Source: Brevibacillus_H ginsengisoli (GTDB taxonomy: Bacteria; Bacillota; Bacilli; Brevibacillales; Brevibacillaceae). Taken from it: DNA of 64,000 nt. The notes under the pieces were generated by a model. That model did no database searches and was not told the origin of the DNA. It saw nothing but the letters and a program-made list of their open reading frames with translations. Within the stretch, counting starts at the first letter, position 1. Each line of letters opens with the position of its first letter. A program made the position numbers and the translations under genes. The stretch spans positions 1 through 64,000 of the forward strand of contig NZ_JBNJQR010000009.1 in the NCBI RefSeq assembly GCF_050113715.1, given 5' to 3'. Of this stretch, positions 35,414-44,127 are shown piece by piece.

Positions 35414-36190
35414 ATGGCACTATTAGAAGCAAATGGTTTGACCAAACGATTCGGCGGTCTCGTAGCCAATCAGGACGTCACCATTCAAATAGAAAAAGGA
35501 ACCATTACAGCGGTTATCGGGCCGAACGGAGCCGGCAAAACAACATTCTTCAATATGATTACCGGTTTTTATGTGCCGGATGAAGGAGATGTGTTGTTGA
35601 ACGGCAAGAGTATCAAAGGCCTGCGTCCCGATCAGATTGCGGAACGAGGCATCACTCGGACATTCCAAAATATCCGACTATTTAAACAAATGAGTGCGTT
35701 GGAGAACGTCATGGTAGGTGTACACAGCCGTCTGTCTGCTGGAATCCTCGGCATCCTGTTTAACACGAAGCGAGTGCGTACAGAGGAAGAGAAATCCAGA
35801 GTGGAAGCTTATCAGCTGCTTGAATATGTGGGCATTGAGCATATTGCCAATGAAGCGGCGGGAAGTCTCCCATACGGGTTGCAACGACGATTGGAGATTG
35901 CGCGCGCACTGGCAACGAATCCGCAAATTATTTTGCTGGACGAACCTGCGGCAGGGATGAATCCGCGCGAAACGGTGGAGATGACAGATTTTATTCGCAA
36001 GCTGAAGAAAGAATTAGATCTCACCATCATTTTGATTGAGCATGATATGAAGCTGGTCATGGGGTTGTCAGAATATATTCACGTGTTGGATTATGGACGC
36101 AAAATTGCGGAGGGTACACCTGAGCAAATCCGTACCAATCCGAATGTTATTGAAGCTTATCTCGGCAAAAGTGCTACGGAAGTGTCGTAA
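35414..36190 (+). CDS. livG: Branched-chain amino acid ABC transporter ATPase LivG
   Basis: A 258-residue ABC ATPase with Walker A GPNGAGKTT, a signature region of the form GSLPYGLQRR, and Walker B ILLDEPAAGMNP. The NPRETVEM stretch after Walker B is typical of LivG. AGGAGGGG precedes the start. It works as a heterodimer with LivF. Confidence 0.96.
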   Translation: MALLEANGLTKRFGGLVANQDVTIQIEKGTITAVIGPNGAGKTTFFNMITGFYVPDEGDVLLNGKSIKGLRPDQIAERGITRTFQNIRLFKQMSALENVMVGVHSRLSAGILGILFNTKRVRTEEEKSRVEAYQLLEYVGIEHIANEAAGSLPYGLQRRLEIARALATNPQIILLDEPAAGMNPRETVEMTDFIRKLKKELDLTIILIEHDMKLVMGLSEYIHVLDYGRKIAEGTPEQIRTNPNVIEAYLGKSATEVS

Positions 36191-36207
36191 GAGGGGAGGA
36201 TTAGACA

Positions 36208-36915
36208 ATGGCGCTATTAGAATTACAGAACGTCCACACCTATTACGGCGGAATCCATGCGTTGAAAGGGCTGACGATCAGAGTTGAACAGGGAGAAGTA
36301 GTGACCCTGATTGGATCCAATGGTGCGGGCAAATCAACTACACTTAAAACTATTTGTGGACAGACGAAAGCTCGCGAAGGAAAGGTTATCTTCAACGGCA
36401 AAGACATCACCGGATATAAAACGCATGAAGTCGCTTTGGCGGGGATTGCTCACGTTCCGGAAGGTCGCCGTATTTTCCCGAAGCTGACGGTGCGAGAGAA
36501 CTTGGAGATGGGAGCTTTCTCCGTAACCGACAAGCAAATTATTGACGAAGGAATTGAGCGCGCGTTTCATTACTTCCCTCGTCTGAAGGAACGGATTAAT
36601 CAAAAAGGTGGAACCATGTCCGGCGGTGAGCAGCAAATGCTGGCGATTGCTCGTGGATTGATGATGAAGCCTAAAATTCTCATGTTGGATGAACCGTCCA
36701 TGGGATTGGCTCCGATTCTGGTTGAACAAATCTTTGAAATCGTCACCGAGTTGAACAAGGAAGGAATGACCATCCTGTTGGTTGAGCAGAACGCGAATCA
36801 AGCACTTTCTGTTGCTCATCGCGGATATGTGATCCAAACAGGGGAAATTATTCTCCAAGACGAAGCAAGTGTGTTGCTCACCGATCCGCAAGTGCGTGAA
36901 GCTTACTTGGCGTAA
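36208..36915 (+). CDS. livF: Branched-chain amino acid ABC transporter ATPase LivF
   Basis: A 235-residue ABC ATPase with Walker A GSNGAGKST, signature MSGGEQQMLAIARG, and Walker B ILMLDEPSMGLAP. The block HVPEGRRIFPKLTVRENL is characteristic of LivF. GGGGAGGA precedes the start. It is the last gene of the transporter operon and is followed by a strong terminator and repeat copy C. Confidence 0.96.
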   Translation: MALLELQNVHTYYGGIHALKGLTIRVEQGEVVTLIGSNGAGKSTTLKTICGQTKAREGKVIFNGKDITGYKTHEVALAGIAHVPEGRRIFPKLTVRENLEMGAFSVTDKQIIDEGIERAFHYFPRLKERINQKGGTMSGGEQQMLAIARGLMMKPKILMLDEPSMGLAPILVEQIFEIVTELNKEGMTILLVEQNANQALSVAHRGYVIQTGEIILQDEASVLLTDPQVREAYLA

Positions 36916-36919
36916 GAAG

Positions 36920-36959
36920 AAAAAGGGACTGTCACCGTAAGTGGTGAAGTCCTTTTTTT
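36920..36959. terminator. Terminator of the liv operon, probably bidirectional
   Basis: AAAAGGGACT.GTCACC pairs with GGTGA.AGTCCTTTT. A T-run lies on the plus strand and an A-run on its left side, so it may also stop transcripts of the convergent gene. Confidence 0.85.
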
Positions 36960-36968
36960 GTTGTATCG

Positions 36969-37222
36969 GAATGCATAATTACTTTACAGTGGTAAAGTAA
37001 TTATGCATTCTTCCATTTGCGCAAGCCCATTAAGAAAAGACATCGTCCGCTTGCAGCCTCCTTGGAAGTGAAGCCTAGCGAAGGAAAGGAGAAAGGGAAA
37101 AGAGGCGCCACTCAACCCCGTAGGGGCGCGAAGCGTTTGGCGACTCCCTTTCGGATTGAGAGAGCGGACTTCTTTACTTCATTGCGAACTTCCACAGAGC
37201 GAAAAGGGACGAAGTCTTTTCT
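36969..37222 (+). repeat. Dispersed structured repeat, copy C
   Basis: The leading hairpin is at 36969-37010: GAATGCATAATTA pairs perfectly with TAATTATGCATTC and encloses CTTTAC-AGTG-GTAAAG. The left end AAGAAAAGACATCGTCC is at 37032-37048; the right end GGACGAAGTCTTTTCT is at 37207-37222. The subterminal arm has changed to TTGGAAGTGAAG opposite GAACTTCCA, again complementary. The central arm CGACTCCCTTTCGG matches copy B. The right end overlaps the stop codon of the minus-strand gene. Confidence 0.92.
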
Positions 37223-37760
37223 AATCTTGAGAATCCATTCTTTGGGTCCGTCCTGGATAAAACATCTCGTCTGTCTTTACCGGGTTTTCTTTTGCCGTAA
37301 GTGTTAAAGCCTCCATTCGATAGAGAGCGACACCGTGTCCGCGCGAAGAACGGTATTTGATGACATGCTGTTGAGAGAGTGGCGAGGCGTAATAGCCTGG
37401 AACGTATTTATCCAGCATCCGGTCTAATGCCTCGGTTGCTTCAACAGGATCATGGACAAGCTCAGCGTTGCCAAAGATCATCACGCTCATATAGGCTGTG
37501 TCCGTATGGGCGGGAACCGGTTGGGCGATGGTCCCGTATTCCTCACTGACGGTAAAACAGCAGGAAGGGTTTTGATGAATCAAATCCACCTTTTTTCCTT
37601 GGTCTGAACCGTGAAAGTAGATGCGATTGTCCCACCAAAGATAGTTTAAGGGGACGACATAGGGGGAGTTGCCATCAGTCAGGCCAAGAAAGCCAATCCG
37701 TGCTGACGTAAGGAACTCTTCAATTTTGGTTTGGTCTTCACAAGCTCTCATGGGAATCAT
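37221..37760 (-). CDS. Pyridoxamine 5'-phosphate oxidase-like FMN-binding protein
   Basis: A 179-residue split-barrel protein of the PNPOx-like/nitroimidazole-resistance type. ARIGFLGLTDGNSPYVVPLNY, then YFHGSDQGKKVDLIHQNP, are typical of flavin binding. ATG 37760 was chosen over ATG 37778 because AAAAGGAGC lies at good spacing before it. The TAG stop codon lies in the end of repeat copy C. It is convergent with livF. The substrate is unknown; flavin or heme binding are the usual alternatives. Confidence 0.85.
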   Translation of the reverse strand: MIPMRACEDQTKIEEFLTSARIGFLGLTDGNSPYVVPLNYLWWDNRIYFHGSDQGKKVDLIHQNPSCCFTVSEEYGTIAQPVPAHTDTAYMSVMIFGNAELVHDPVEATEALDRMLDKYVPGYYASPLSQQHVIKYRSSRGHGVALYRMEALTLTAKENPVKTDEMFYPGRTQRMDSQD

Positions 37761-37878
37761 AGCGGTGCTCCTTTTCATCAGTGACTTCTCATTATGGTAA
37801 AAGACTCATGTCATGGTGAAAAGGGGCAAAATTAGAATAGTGCGTGGGGTCAGAGATCGATAGACAATGAAGAAGACC

Positions 37879-37917
37879 AAAAAAACCCGCTAATCGCTGT
37901 TACGCGTTAGCGGGTTT
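37879..37917 (-). terminator. Terminator of the second binding-protein gene
   Basis: On the minus strand AAACCCGCTAA pairs with TTAGCGGGTTT, followed by a run of T. Confidence 0.92.
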
Positions 37918-37927
37918 CGTCGAAGTA

Positions 37928-39130
37928 TTACTTGGCTTCTCCTTTGAACTCAGCTTTGTCTTTGCCATATTCATAGATGAATACTTTTGCGGAAGTATTG
38001 TCGCCTTTGTCATCAAAGGTAACATCTGTGAAGAGGCCTTTAAAGCCGGAAGTAGAGCGAATTGCGTTCATTACTTGCTCGCGGGATGGCTTTTTGCCAC
38101 CATTCTCTTTGATTGCTTTCTCGATTCCATTCAGGGCTACCAGTGTAGCGTCATAGGAGAATGGAGAGAAGGCAGCTGGGTCTTTACTGAAAGTGGTTTT
38201 GTATTTGTCGATCCATTTTTTGCCTTCATCAGTGGAACGGGTATCGCCGACAACGGTTGCGTAAACGATACCAGGTGCGGCATCTCCGGCGATTTTGTAG
38301 ATATCATTGGACTCGATACCTTCGCCGCCCATCAGTTTGCCTGTGAAGCCCTTTTCCTTCGCCTGCTTCGCGATGATTCCGGCTTCCGCGTACATACCGC
38401 CGAAGAAGATCAGATCAGGTTTTTTCGCAATGACTTGGTTGATGACGGCACTGTAATCTTTTTCGCCAGCTGTTACCCCTTCATAGCCTAATTCCTGAAC
38501 GCCAAGATCTTTGAAAGACTTGCGAACCTCATCTGCAAGGCCTTGTCCATACGCTGTTTTGTCGTGGATCAGGAAAACGGACTTAATGCCCAAAGTGTCT
38601 TTCGCGTATTTAGCGGCTGCAGGAGCGATGGTGTGGTTTGTAGCTACGATTCGGTTAACTGATTTTTTGCCATCTTCAGTCAATTGCACGCCTGTGTTGG
38701 CTGGAGAAACCATAGGCAGCTTGGCTTCTTCGTATTTAACAGAAGCGGGAATCGCTACTCCTGTATTGTAGTGACCGATAACGGCTAACACGTCGTTATC
38801 AGAGATGAGCATTTCTGCGTTGGCTACCCCTTGTTTTGGGTCAGCTTGGTCATCCTGCGGGAAAAGTTGAAGATCGAATCCTAGCTTTTTGAAGTCCTCC
38901 GCGCGATCTTTCACCGCTAACTCGGCGCCCAGTTTAATTCCTTCACCTTCAAGTGATTGAGAACCTGAGAGTGGGCTTTGCGTAGCGATTTTGATCACAG
39001 TGGAACCGCTGGCGGCATTTCCGCTTGCTCCTCCTGCGTTACTGCTCGCACCGCCGCCGCAGCCAGCAAGCAAAGAAGTAACGAGAAAAGAGGAAAGTAA
39101 CAAAGAAACAATTTTGTTGCGTTTCTGCAT
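37928..39130 (-). CDS. Second branched-chain amino acid binding lipoprotein
   Basis: A 400-residue paralogue of the livJ-like product at 31767. It has the lipobox LAGC with Cys24, the Gly/Ser linker, and IATQSPLSGSQSL at the start of the mature fold. Long identical stretches such as PQDDQADPKQGVANAE and FLIHDKTAYGQGL are shared, so the duplication looks fairly recent. It is on the opposite strand with its own promoter and terminator and no permease of its own, so it probably delivers a related ligand to LivHMGF. Confidence 0.9.
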   Translation of the reverse strand: MQKRNKIVSLLLSSFLVTSLLAGCGGGASSNAGGASGNAASGSTVIKIATQSPLSGSQSLEGEGIKLGAELAVKDRAEDFKKLGFDLQLFPQDDQADPKQGVANAEMLISDNDVLAVIGHYNTGVAIPASVKYEEAKLPMVSPANTGVQLTEDGKKSVNRIVATNHTIAPAAAKYAKDTLGIKSVFLIHDKTAYGQGLADEVRKSFKDLGVQELGYEGVTAGEKDYSAVINQVIAKKPDLIFFGGMYAEAGIIAKQAKEKGFTGKLMGGEGIESNDIYKIAGDAAPGIVYATVVGDTRSTDEGKKWIDKYKTTFSKDPAAFSPFSYDATLVALNGIEKAIKENGGKKPSREQVMNAIRSTSGFKGLFTDVTFDDKGDNTSAKVFIYEYGKDKAEFKGEAK

Positions 39131-39177
39131 TTTTATGCAACCCCCAATACTACTTTTTGATTTTTCTATACTTTATA

Positions 39178-39206
39178 AACATATCAGTTGTAAGCGGTTT
39201 CGTCAA
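39178..39206 (-). promoter_or_regulatory. Promoter of the second binding-protein gene
   Basis: On the minus strand TTGACG and TATGTT are 17 bases apart. The remaining AT-rich stretch, 39207-39410, holds nothing I can identify. Confidence 0.55.
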
Positions 39207-39410
39207 TTAACGACAAGGTGAAACCATGGATGAAATCCTAAATTTATCAGGCTGTTTGTCGAAAAAATATATAATGGCGCAAATTAATTCATAGAAAATT
39301 CAATATATTATGTCTATTAAATTTAATGGTCAGAAACTGTATTTCACATACAATAAAATTTGATCGATAGAATGAAAAATGATCAATAGAATAGATGAAA
39401 ATAGAAAATG

Positions 39411-39438
39411 AAAAAAGCGAGGAACAATCCCCTCGCTT
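39411..39438 (-). terminator. Terminator of the two-component operon
   Basis: On the minus strand AAGCGAGG pairs with CCTCGCTT and a run of T follows. Confidence 0.88.
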
Positions 39439-39456
39439 CTCGCTTTCTTTGCTGGC

Positions 39457-40869
39457 TTATTGGCTACGCTTCAACTGAGTTTTGGGCAGGAGGATCGTAA
39501 AAGAAACCCCAAGCTCGGTATTGGATGCTTGTATAGTGCCATGGTGCGCCTCGATAACAGCTCTCGCGATCGCAAGCCCAAGGCCATGCTTTCCGCTTTT
39601 GCCCTTGCGGAAGCGTTGAAACAGGTTGGGCAGAAGAGCTTCATCGATGGGCGGACCGTCATTGGAGATCACGATTTGTACGTCATCCTGCAGTGATTCG
39701 GCTTCAACTTTTAATAAACTTTTGGCATACCGGAGCTGATTTTCCAGGATATTGACGAAGGCAGTACTAAGCTGCTCGCCGTCACCTTCTACCTTTACTA
39801 CAGACGGAATGGCGATTTCCCAGTGAATCTGCGGATTTAAAACATGCAGACGTTGCTGGAGGTAGAAGAACATCTCGGAAAGCTGCAAAGGCGTGATTTC
39901 CAGCATCTCTTCGACCGACTCGATTTTGGTCAGATAAAGCAGTTGCTCCACGACATCCTCTAGCCGTCTGCTTTCTTCCATAATGATCTGCAAGCCCTTC
40001 TCTGCCTGCACGCCTTTAAATACGCCTTCGAGCAGTCCTTGCGTATACCCTTGGATCGCCATGATCGGGGTTTTCAGTTCATGGGAAATATTCTGCACAA
40101 AGTGACGCTGAGATTCGTCGTAATCCTTCAATTGATTTTTCATCGAGTCGAACGAACGAGCCAGTTGACCGATTTCGTCCTGTCGATCAAGCGAGAGGGG
40201 AATATCAAATTGGCGGTTCGCGATCTTCTGGCAGATATCCTCCAATTTTCGCAGCGGCTTGCTTAGATAGCTGCTAAACCAGACGGCAAGAATCCAGCTG
40301 ACGAGTAGAAGGATTGTAAAGACCAGAAAGAACTGTTTTTGCAAAATGGTGTTAATCTGGTTAAGCTCCTGTTCCTTGGAGAACAGTACGAGATAGTAAG
40401 GGAATCCGTGAAAATTCATGCGCTTGCTGACGAACAAATAGGATTCATCCGGCTGATTCAGCGTTCCGTGCTGAAGCTCGTTACTCTTGGCGGTAGCCGC
40501 GCGGTTATATAAGTAAGTCGTTTGTGCTTCTGTAATCGGTTGATCGCTTCGATGTCCCAACAGACCGCCGTTTGTGTCGAAAACCAAGACGTTAAATGAA
40601 TACGTGTAGTTTTGTAAAAGTAATTGCAGGAAAAATGGAGCGGATGCTGGCACAGGGAGTAATTCGTTTTTCTCGTTAAACGAGATGTGGCTGGAGAGAG
40701 CATCGAACTCTTCCTCCAGCAGGCTAAAGGTATTCTGTACAAGATATTGCTTGATGGCAAACGGATACAGAATACCTACACCGGCTCCCAGTGTGATAGT
40801 CAGAATCATGAAGAGAATCACGATTTGGCGAGAAAGGGGCCAGTTTTTCAGATGAATACGCAGTCTCAT
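39457..40869 (-). CDS. Sensor histidine kinase
   Basis: A 470-residue membrane kinase. Transmembrane segments at about 15-38 and 180-202 flank an extracellular sensor of some 140 residues. HAMP lies at about 203-255. HisKA has the phospho-acceptor His263 in ISHELKTP, and the ATPase domain has N and G boxes, the latter as KHGLGLAIARAVIE. It follows the response regulator by seven bases. The signal is unknown. The nearest gene in the same direction is the second binding-protein gene. Confidence 0.93.
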   Translation of the reverse strand: MRLRIHLKNWPLSRQIVILFMILTITLGAGVGILYPFAIKQYLVQNTFSLLEEEFDALSSHISFNEKNELLPVPASAPFFLQLLLQNYTYSFNVLVFDTNGGLLGHRSDQPITEAQTTYLYNRAATAKSNELQHGTLNQPDESYLFVSKRMNFHGFPYYLVLFSKEQELNQINTILQKQFFLVFTILLLVSWILAVWFSSYLSKPLRKLEDICQKIANRQFDIPLSLDRQDEIGQLARSFDSMKNQLKDYDESQRHFVQNISHELKTPIMAIQGYTQGLLEGVFKGVQAEKGLQIIMEESRRLEDVVEQLLYLTKIESVEEMLEITPLQLSEMFFYLQQRLHVLNPQIHWEIAIPSVVKVEGDGEQLSTAFVNILENQLRYAKSLLKVEAESLQDDVQIVISNDGPPIDEALLPNLFQRFRKGKSGKHGLGLAIARAVIEAHHGTIQASNTELGVSFTILLPKTQLKRSQ

Positions 40870-40876
40870 CGCCTCC

Positions 40877-41590
40877 TCACTCCTGTGTCATACGATAGCC
40901 AAATCCGTAGACGGTTTCGATTGGGAACTTGGCCATTTTTTTACGGATTCGTTTGACCAAATCATCGACTGCCCGATCGGAGCCGATATAATCATCTCCC
41001 CAGACAGCCGTGAGAATCTGTTCTCTCTGAAGTGCTTGTCCACGGTTGCGCACAAGGTAGAGGATGAGATCGAATTCTTTGGTCGTCAGTTCGATTTGCT
41101 CATGGGCGTCTTTGATTTGACGGCCCTTTTCGGAGATTTGATACGGACCTACCTGAATCCAGTCCTGATAACCTTGTGCTGGTGGTTGGCTGGCCGGCAG
41201 GGAATTTCCTCTTTCGTACGTGCGTTGTAGCAGCTTTTGCACCCGGATCACCAATTCGCGCGGTAAAAACGGTTTGGCCAGATAATCGTCACTGCCAAGC
41301 TCCAGACCAATGATTTTATCGATATCCTGATCGCGCGCCGAAATGAAAATGATCGGGACATCTGATTTGCCTTTGATCTGGCGAAGCAGCTCGTAGCCGT
41401 CTATATCAGGCAGCATGATATCTAGTATCCACAGATGGGGAGCGTCGTACTTCAGTGCTTCCAACGCTTCTTCACCAGTCTGGAACGCTCTCACTTCATA
41501 GCCTGCGTTTTGTAAGTAGGGTTTTAACAACTCCAGCAGATTAACCTCATCTTCTACAAGGTGAACGATATAGGTAGTGGGTTGAACCAT
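40877..41590 (-). CDS. OmpR-family response regulator
   Basis: A 237-residue regulator. The receiver domain has acidic residues LVEDE, phospho-acceptor Asp57 (LWILDIMLPD) and the conserved Lys in LAKPFLPRE. The C-terminal winged helix ends VETVYGFGYRMTQE. The start follows AGAGAG. It is the first gene of a two-gene operon with the kinase. Targets are unknown. Confidence 0.94.
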   Translation of the reverse strand: MVQPTTYIVHLVEDEVNLLELLKPYLQNAGYEVRAFQTGEEALEALKYDAPHLWILDIMLPDIDGYELLRQIKGKSDVPIIFISARDQDIDKIIGLELGSDDYLAKPFLPRELVIRVQKLLQRTYERGNSLPASQPPAQGYQDWIQVGPYQISEKGRQIKDAHEQIELTTKEFDLILYLVRNRGQALQREQILTAVWGDDYIGSDRAVDDLVKRIRKKMAKFPIETVYGFGYRMTQE

Positions 41591-41770
41591 TCGTTACATC
41601 TCTCTTTCTAGTCGAAAAATGGGGGTGACCTAATTCCATCATATCAGATAATCAAGTGATGCACAGGAAATGCGACTTCTTTCAGTCTAGGGAATGGGTG
41701 TGGCAACCAAAAGAGAGAAATGTGTAAAAGTATAGGAATTTGCTCTTGCGTCACCATAAGGAGGATTATT

Positions 41771-41794
41771 ATGGATGTTGCAGAAAAAGAATAA
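41771..41794 (+). other. Seven-codon leader frame before yerB
   Basis: AAGGAGG, an ideal ribosome binding site, precedes ATG 41771, which opens a frame encoding MDVAEKE and then stops. yerB starts 31 bases later with its own AAGGAG. The rest of the 180-base gap up to the divergent regulator holds nothing I can identify. Confidence 0.35.
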
Positions 41795-41825
41795 GGTACG
41801 GGTGAAATATAGAAGGAGTGGTCAC

Positions 41826-42869
41826 ATGCTGAAACGAACCAGAATGCTGCTGATACCTATCGCCTTGTGCTCCTTGTTAGCCGCATGCAGCCAAGACGTC
41901 GCAACCAAGCCGGTCGATCCCAAGCAGCAGCCAACTGTTGCGCCTACTGGCCCCATCTCAACAACCAAACCGTACACGGCTCCATTCACAGGAGTTGCTG
42001 TTGATCATAAGTTGGACAATCGGCCGATTATGGTCATGGTCAACAATCATCCCAAGGCACGTCCCCAATCGGGTTTAGATAAAGCGGACATTGTTTATGA
42101 GATTCTGGCGGAGGGAGAAGTGACACGCTTCATCGCCATCTATCAAAGTCAGAAACCGGAAGTAGTAGGACCAGTAAGAAGCATTCGCCCCTACTTTATT
42201 CAGGTGGGAGCTGGCTTTGACGCTGTCATGGTGCACGCTGGAGGAAGTCAGGAAGCGCTGGATACCTTGGCTCACTCCGATTACTCATCCATTAATGAAA
42301 TTAGTAACGGCGCCTATTTTTGGCGCGAGAAGTTCCGCAAAGCGCCGCATAACCTATATACCGACTTGGATCACATTGAAAAAGCCATGCAGGATAAAGG
42401 GATGCGCATGAAGTCTGAGCTTCCGTATATCTCTTTCTTGCCTGCTGACACGACCATACAAGAGGGAGAGCCAGCCGCCCATATTGATGTGACCTTCCAC
42501 CCTGCTTACAAGGTGTCCTATCAGTACGATCCCAAAACCAAACGGTACCTTCGCTTTACACAAGGGCAGCCGCATCTGGATTTGACGACGAATCAGCAGC
42601 TTTCTGTAACTAATTTGCTCGTGGTGTCAGCCAAACATCGGGTTCTGGATAAAGAAGGCCGCAGAAGCGTGGATGTCGTAGGCCCAGGGGATGGATACCT
42701 GTTCCAAGAGGGCAAAGCCCGCAAGATCAAATGGAAGCGCAGCGGAGGCGTCATTCGTGCCTATACGGATATCAGCTTTACGCAGGAATTGCCTTTGTTG
42801 CCGGGGAATACGTGGATGAATATCGTTCCGGATTCGCCAGGATTATCGAAGGAATTGAAATATCAGTAA
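41826..42869 (+). CDS. yerB: DUF3048 lipoprotein (YerB)
   Basis: A 347-residue lipoprotein; the signal peptide ends in the lipobox LAAC. The mature part has the DUF3048 pattern: DNRPIMVMVNNHPKARPQSG, YEILAEGEVTRF, GPVRSIRPYF. The frame is open from 41775, but ATG 41826 follows AGAAGGAG and gives a normal signal peptide. B. subtilis yerB lies in the same order before yerC. Function is unknown. Confidence 0.92.
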   Translation: MLKRTRMLLIPIALCSLLAACSQDVATKPVDPKQQPTVAPTGPISTTKPYTAPFTGVAVDHKLDNRPIMVMVNNHPKARPQSGLDKADIVYEILAEGEVTRFIAIYQSQKPEVVGPVRSIRPYFIQVGAGFDAVMVHAGGSQEALDTLAHSDYSSINEISNGAYFWREKFRKAPHNLYTDLDHIEKAMQDKGMRMKSELPYISFLPADTTIQEGEPAAHIDVTFHPAYKVSYQYDPKTKRYLRFTQGQPHLDLTTNQQLSVTNLLVVSAKHRVLDKEGRRSVDVVGPGDGYLFQEGKARKIKWKRSGGVIRAYTDISFTQELPLLPGNTWMNIVPDSPGLSKELKYQ

Positions 42870-42873
42870 ACAC

Positions 42874-42902
42874 TTGAATTGGAAGCGTTTTTTTTCTAAT
42901 AT
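42874..42902 (+). promoter_or_regulatory. Promoter of yerC-pcrB
   Basis: TTGAAT and TAATAT are 17 bases apart, just after the yerB stop codon. Confidence 0.6.
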
Positions 42903-42975
42903 AGTGAATGTAGGTCTTTAACGCATAAAAATTTTACAGAGACAAATAATTTCCCACAATAATGGGGTGATCGAG

Positions 42976-43266
42976 ATGCAATTGGAGAAGCTGAAGGGAA
43001 AAGGTATTGAACAATTATTCGAGGCGATTCTCTCGCTTGAGTCGATGGAAGAATGCTATCAATTCTTTGATGATTTGTGCACGATTAATGAAATGCAGTC
43101 GCTTGCGCAAAGATTGGAAGTGGCACGCATGCTTCGCAAAGGGTTTACCTATAACCAGATTGAAGCGGAAACCGGAGCCAGTACGGCAACGATTTCGCGT
43201 GTGAAGCGCTGTCTGAACTACGGCAATGACGGCTATCAGCTTGCCTTGGAGAGAATTGGCAAATAG
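42976..43266 (+). CDS. yerC: TrpR-like DNA-binding protein YerC
   Basis: A 96-residue helix-turn-helix protein of the YerC/YecD group. QSLAQRLEVARMLRKGFTYN is followed by the recognition part IEAETGASTATISRVKRCL. ATG 42976 matches the usual N-terminus (MQLEKLKGKG) and has GGGGTG upstream. It lies between yerB and pcrB as in B. subtilis. DNA target unknown. Confidence 0.92.
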   Translation: MQLEKLKGKGIEQLFEAILSLESMEECYQFFDDLCTINEMQSLAQRLEVARMLRKGFTYNQIEAETGASTATISRVKRCLNYGNDGYQLALERIGK

Positions 43267-43283
43267 GCAGGAGGCTTGTTGAC

Positions 43284-43982
43284 GTGATTGATTACAGTGG
43301 TTGGCGCCACGCGTTTAAACTAGATCCGGATAAACCGATTGACGACGATGCGTTGGAAGCTGTTTGTGAATCGGGTACCGATGCGATTCTGGTAGGGGGA
43401 ACGCTTGGTGTTACCTATGAGAACACACTTGATTTAATGGCGAGAATCAGACGATATGCCGTTCCTGCGGTCTTGGAGCTGTCCAACCTGCAATCGGTAG
43501 TTCCTGGATTTGACGCCTACTTCGTCCCGCTTGTCTTGAATGCGGGTGATTCGGATTGGTTATTTGCTCCACATGTGGAGGGCTTGAAGGAATACGGTGC
43601 CTATATTCACTGGGAGTCGATTTATTCGGAAGGGTACTTGATCTTCAACGAGGACTCCTCAGTGGCACAAGTAACCAAAGCGCGACCGATTCTGACAGGG
43701 GAAGAAGCAAAGGCCTATGCTCAAGTAGCCAGCAAGATTTGTCGTTTGCCGATTGTCTATCTGGAATACAGTGGAACTTACGGCGATGTCGAGATGGTTC
43801 GCGCCGCTAAATCGGTGCTTGAAGAGACGCATGTATTTTATGGTGGCGGCATTCGGACAGTCGAACAGGCGCAAGCAATGGCTGAAATCGCAGACACGGT
43901 AGTTGTAGGCAATGCGATTTACGACAATCTGGAGCAAGCGCTGGAGACTGTGCAAGCCGTGAAAAACGTTTGCCGAAAATAA
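43284..43982 (+). CDS. pcrB: Heptaprenylglyceryl phosphate synthase
   Basis: A 232-residue TIM-barrel prenyltransferase that joins heptaprenyl diphosphate to sn-glycerol-1-phosphate, an archaeal-like lipid step kept in Bacillales. Phosphate-binding motifs are DAILVGGTLG, YLEYSGTYG, FYGGGIRT and VVVGNAIYD. The start is GTG at 43284 behind GGAGG. A terminator follows, so pcrA is probably transcribed separately. Confidence 0.95.
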   Translation: MIDYSGWRHAFKLDPDKPIDDDALEAVCESGTDAILVGGTLGVTYENTLDLMARIRRYAVPAVLELSNLQSVVPGFDAYFVPLVLNAGDSDWLFAPHVEGLKEYGAYIHWESIYSEGYLIFNEDSSVAQVTKARPILTGEEAKAYAQVASKICRLPIVYLEYSGTYGDVEMVRAAKSVLEETHVFYGGGIRTVEQAQAMAEIADTVVVGNAIYDNLEQALETVQAVKNVCRK

Positions 43983-43999
43983 ATAGTTCAAGGCTGCTG

Positions 44000-44032
44000 C
44001 GTAGTACGAGAATTTCTTGTACTACGTTTTTT
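44000..44032 (+). terminator. Terminator of yerC-pcrB
   Basis: CGTAGTAC pairs with GTACTACG and six T follow. Confidence 0.9.
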
Positions 44033-44127
44033 GCTTTTCGTCAGAAAAACTGGCATACAGGGGTAATCTGTGCCAAAATAGGAACGTATGATTTCTTTTT
44101 TGATGTGAAAGGTGGCAATGAGACTTT

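Noticed and set aside
14568..37222. Repeat copies as group II introns, insertion sequences or CRISPR
   Set aside because: No intron domain V, reverse transcriptase, transposase or regularly spaced direct repeats are present in or beside the copies.
44085..44099. LexA (SOS) box upstream of pcrA
   Set aside because: The right half-site deviates from GTTCG and I know of no firm evidence that pcrA belongs to the Bacillus SOS regulon.
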